A stretch of DNA of 28,324 nucleotides from a virus. The notes below the pieces were generated by a model, which was not told the origin of the DNA, did not search any database, and saw nothing but the letters and a program-made list of their open reading frames with translations. The position numbers and the translations under genes are program-made. Below are positions 28,244-28,324 of this stretch, one piece after another; the stretch's first letter is position 1; every line of letters begins with the position of its first letter. The stretch covers positions 1-28,324 of IMG/VR virus record IMGVR_UViG_3300009124_000076. One strand, given 5' to 3'.

Positions 28244-28299
28244 AGGAATAGATCTGGATCAGAGCAGTAAAATATATACAGGGGGGAGGGGGGTTAAAT
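28233..28299 (+). CDS. Terminase small subunit, N-terminal fragment, interrupted by contig end
   Basis: The ATG at 28233 overlaps the HNH stop by 11 bp and opens a frame reading MANKGIDLDQSSKIYTGG and a few further residues before the adapter sequence. Gene order (HNH, then small terminase, then large terminase) implies that this is the missing start of the gene whose C-terminal part is at 1-288. About 22 residues are present here and about 95 at the other end, so some tens of codons are not in the window. The region includes the tract GGGGGGAGGGGGG at 28281-28293. Confidence 0.65.
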
Positions 28300-28324
28300 C
28301 TGTCTCTTATACACATCTCCGAGC
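28300..28324 (+). other. Sequencing adapter (Nextera mosaic end plus i7-side adapter), not genomic
   Basis: The first 19 bases are the reverse complement of the Tn5 mosaic end (CTGTCTCTTATACACATCT), and the next six (CCGAGC) match the start of the Nextera read-2 adapter. This is library sequence left on the contig end and should be trimmed. It marks the end of a read through a short insert. Confidence 0.97.

Noticed and set aside
1-28299. Recoded stop codons (TAG or TGA as sense)
   Set aside because: TAA, TAG and TGA all end genes at sensible places and full-length conserved proteins are read with the standard code.
1-28299. Phage-encoded DNA methyltransferase or modification system explaining the GATC bias
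   Set aside because: No methyltransferase, glycosyltransferase or nucleotide-modification gene was recognised in the window.

Overview
This window is almost certainly a nearly complete genome of a small temperate siphovirus (HK97-type capsid, long non-contractile tail). It appears as one assembled contig whose two ends fall inside the same gene. The host is most likely a member of the Bacteroidota. The basis is the integrase, whose N-terminal arm domain carries the YKSKRLADGKHP...STGIR pattern typical of that phylum, together with the replication-initiator, endolysin and long tail-protein types, which I recognise from Bacteroidota prophages. The standard genetic code fits: TAA, TAG and TGA all terminate genes. 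The last 25 bases (28300-28324) are not biological: they match the Nextera transposase mosaic end plus adapter. The small terminase is split, with its C-terminal part at 1-288 and its N-terminus at 28233-28299, so the map is probably circular or circularly permuted with a short missing piece.

Layout. 1-2002: terminase small (partial) and large subunits. 2002-2350: a small unknown gene and a 133-bp spacer with inverted repeats. 2351-5611: portal, prohead protease, major capsid protein. 5701-8169: small basic protein, head-tail connector, adaptor, gp10-like, tail completion protein and one unknown. 8171-11749: tail tube, tail assembly chaperone with a programmed -1 frameshift on A AAA AAG, tape measure. 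11749-17942: a large Bacteroidota-type tail protein, a fibre with an RRGT N-terminus and three internal repeats, a second large adhesin-like protein and two small proteins. 17957-19729: lysis module (coiled-coil membrane protein, holin candidate, CHAP-like endolysin, two overlapping spanin-like genes). 19730-20029: attachment-site region holding the 3' half of a host tRNA (probably tRNA-Val, anticodon GAC), flanked by two identical 25-bp repeats. 20030-21988: tyrosine integrase, and on the opposite strand a CI/S24-type repressor that lacks both catalytic residues. 21989-22101: divergent control region with a 6+2+6 palindrome and helically phased CTGTA motifs. 22102-25585: early genes, mostly unrecognised, including an excisionase-like HTH protein, a winged helix protein, a stand-alone DnaA-domain-IV-like protein and three small membrane proteins. 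25588-28243: replication initiator containing 12/48-bp tandem repeats (candidate origin), DnaB helicase, HNH endonuclease, then the start of the small terminase.

How it works together. The minus-strand repressor and the plus-strand early operon diverge from one control region. The initiator, DnaA-like protein and DnaB would start replication. HNH plus the two terminase subunits package DNA through the portal, and the head and tail genes follow in canonical order. Holin, endolysin and spanins release virions. The integrase inserts the genome into a host tRNA gene and rebuilds its 3' end.

Composition is unusual. GATC is strongly over-represented (13 in the first 600 bases, 5 of them BamHI sites). 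GAC/GTC is strongly depleted (3 in the first 1200 bases). Codons favour GAG, GAT, ATA, CAG and AGG/AGA. The major capsid gene is an exception, with 11 of 19 arginines encoded by CGT/CGC.
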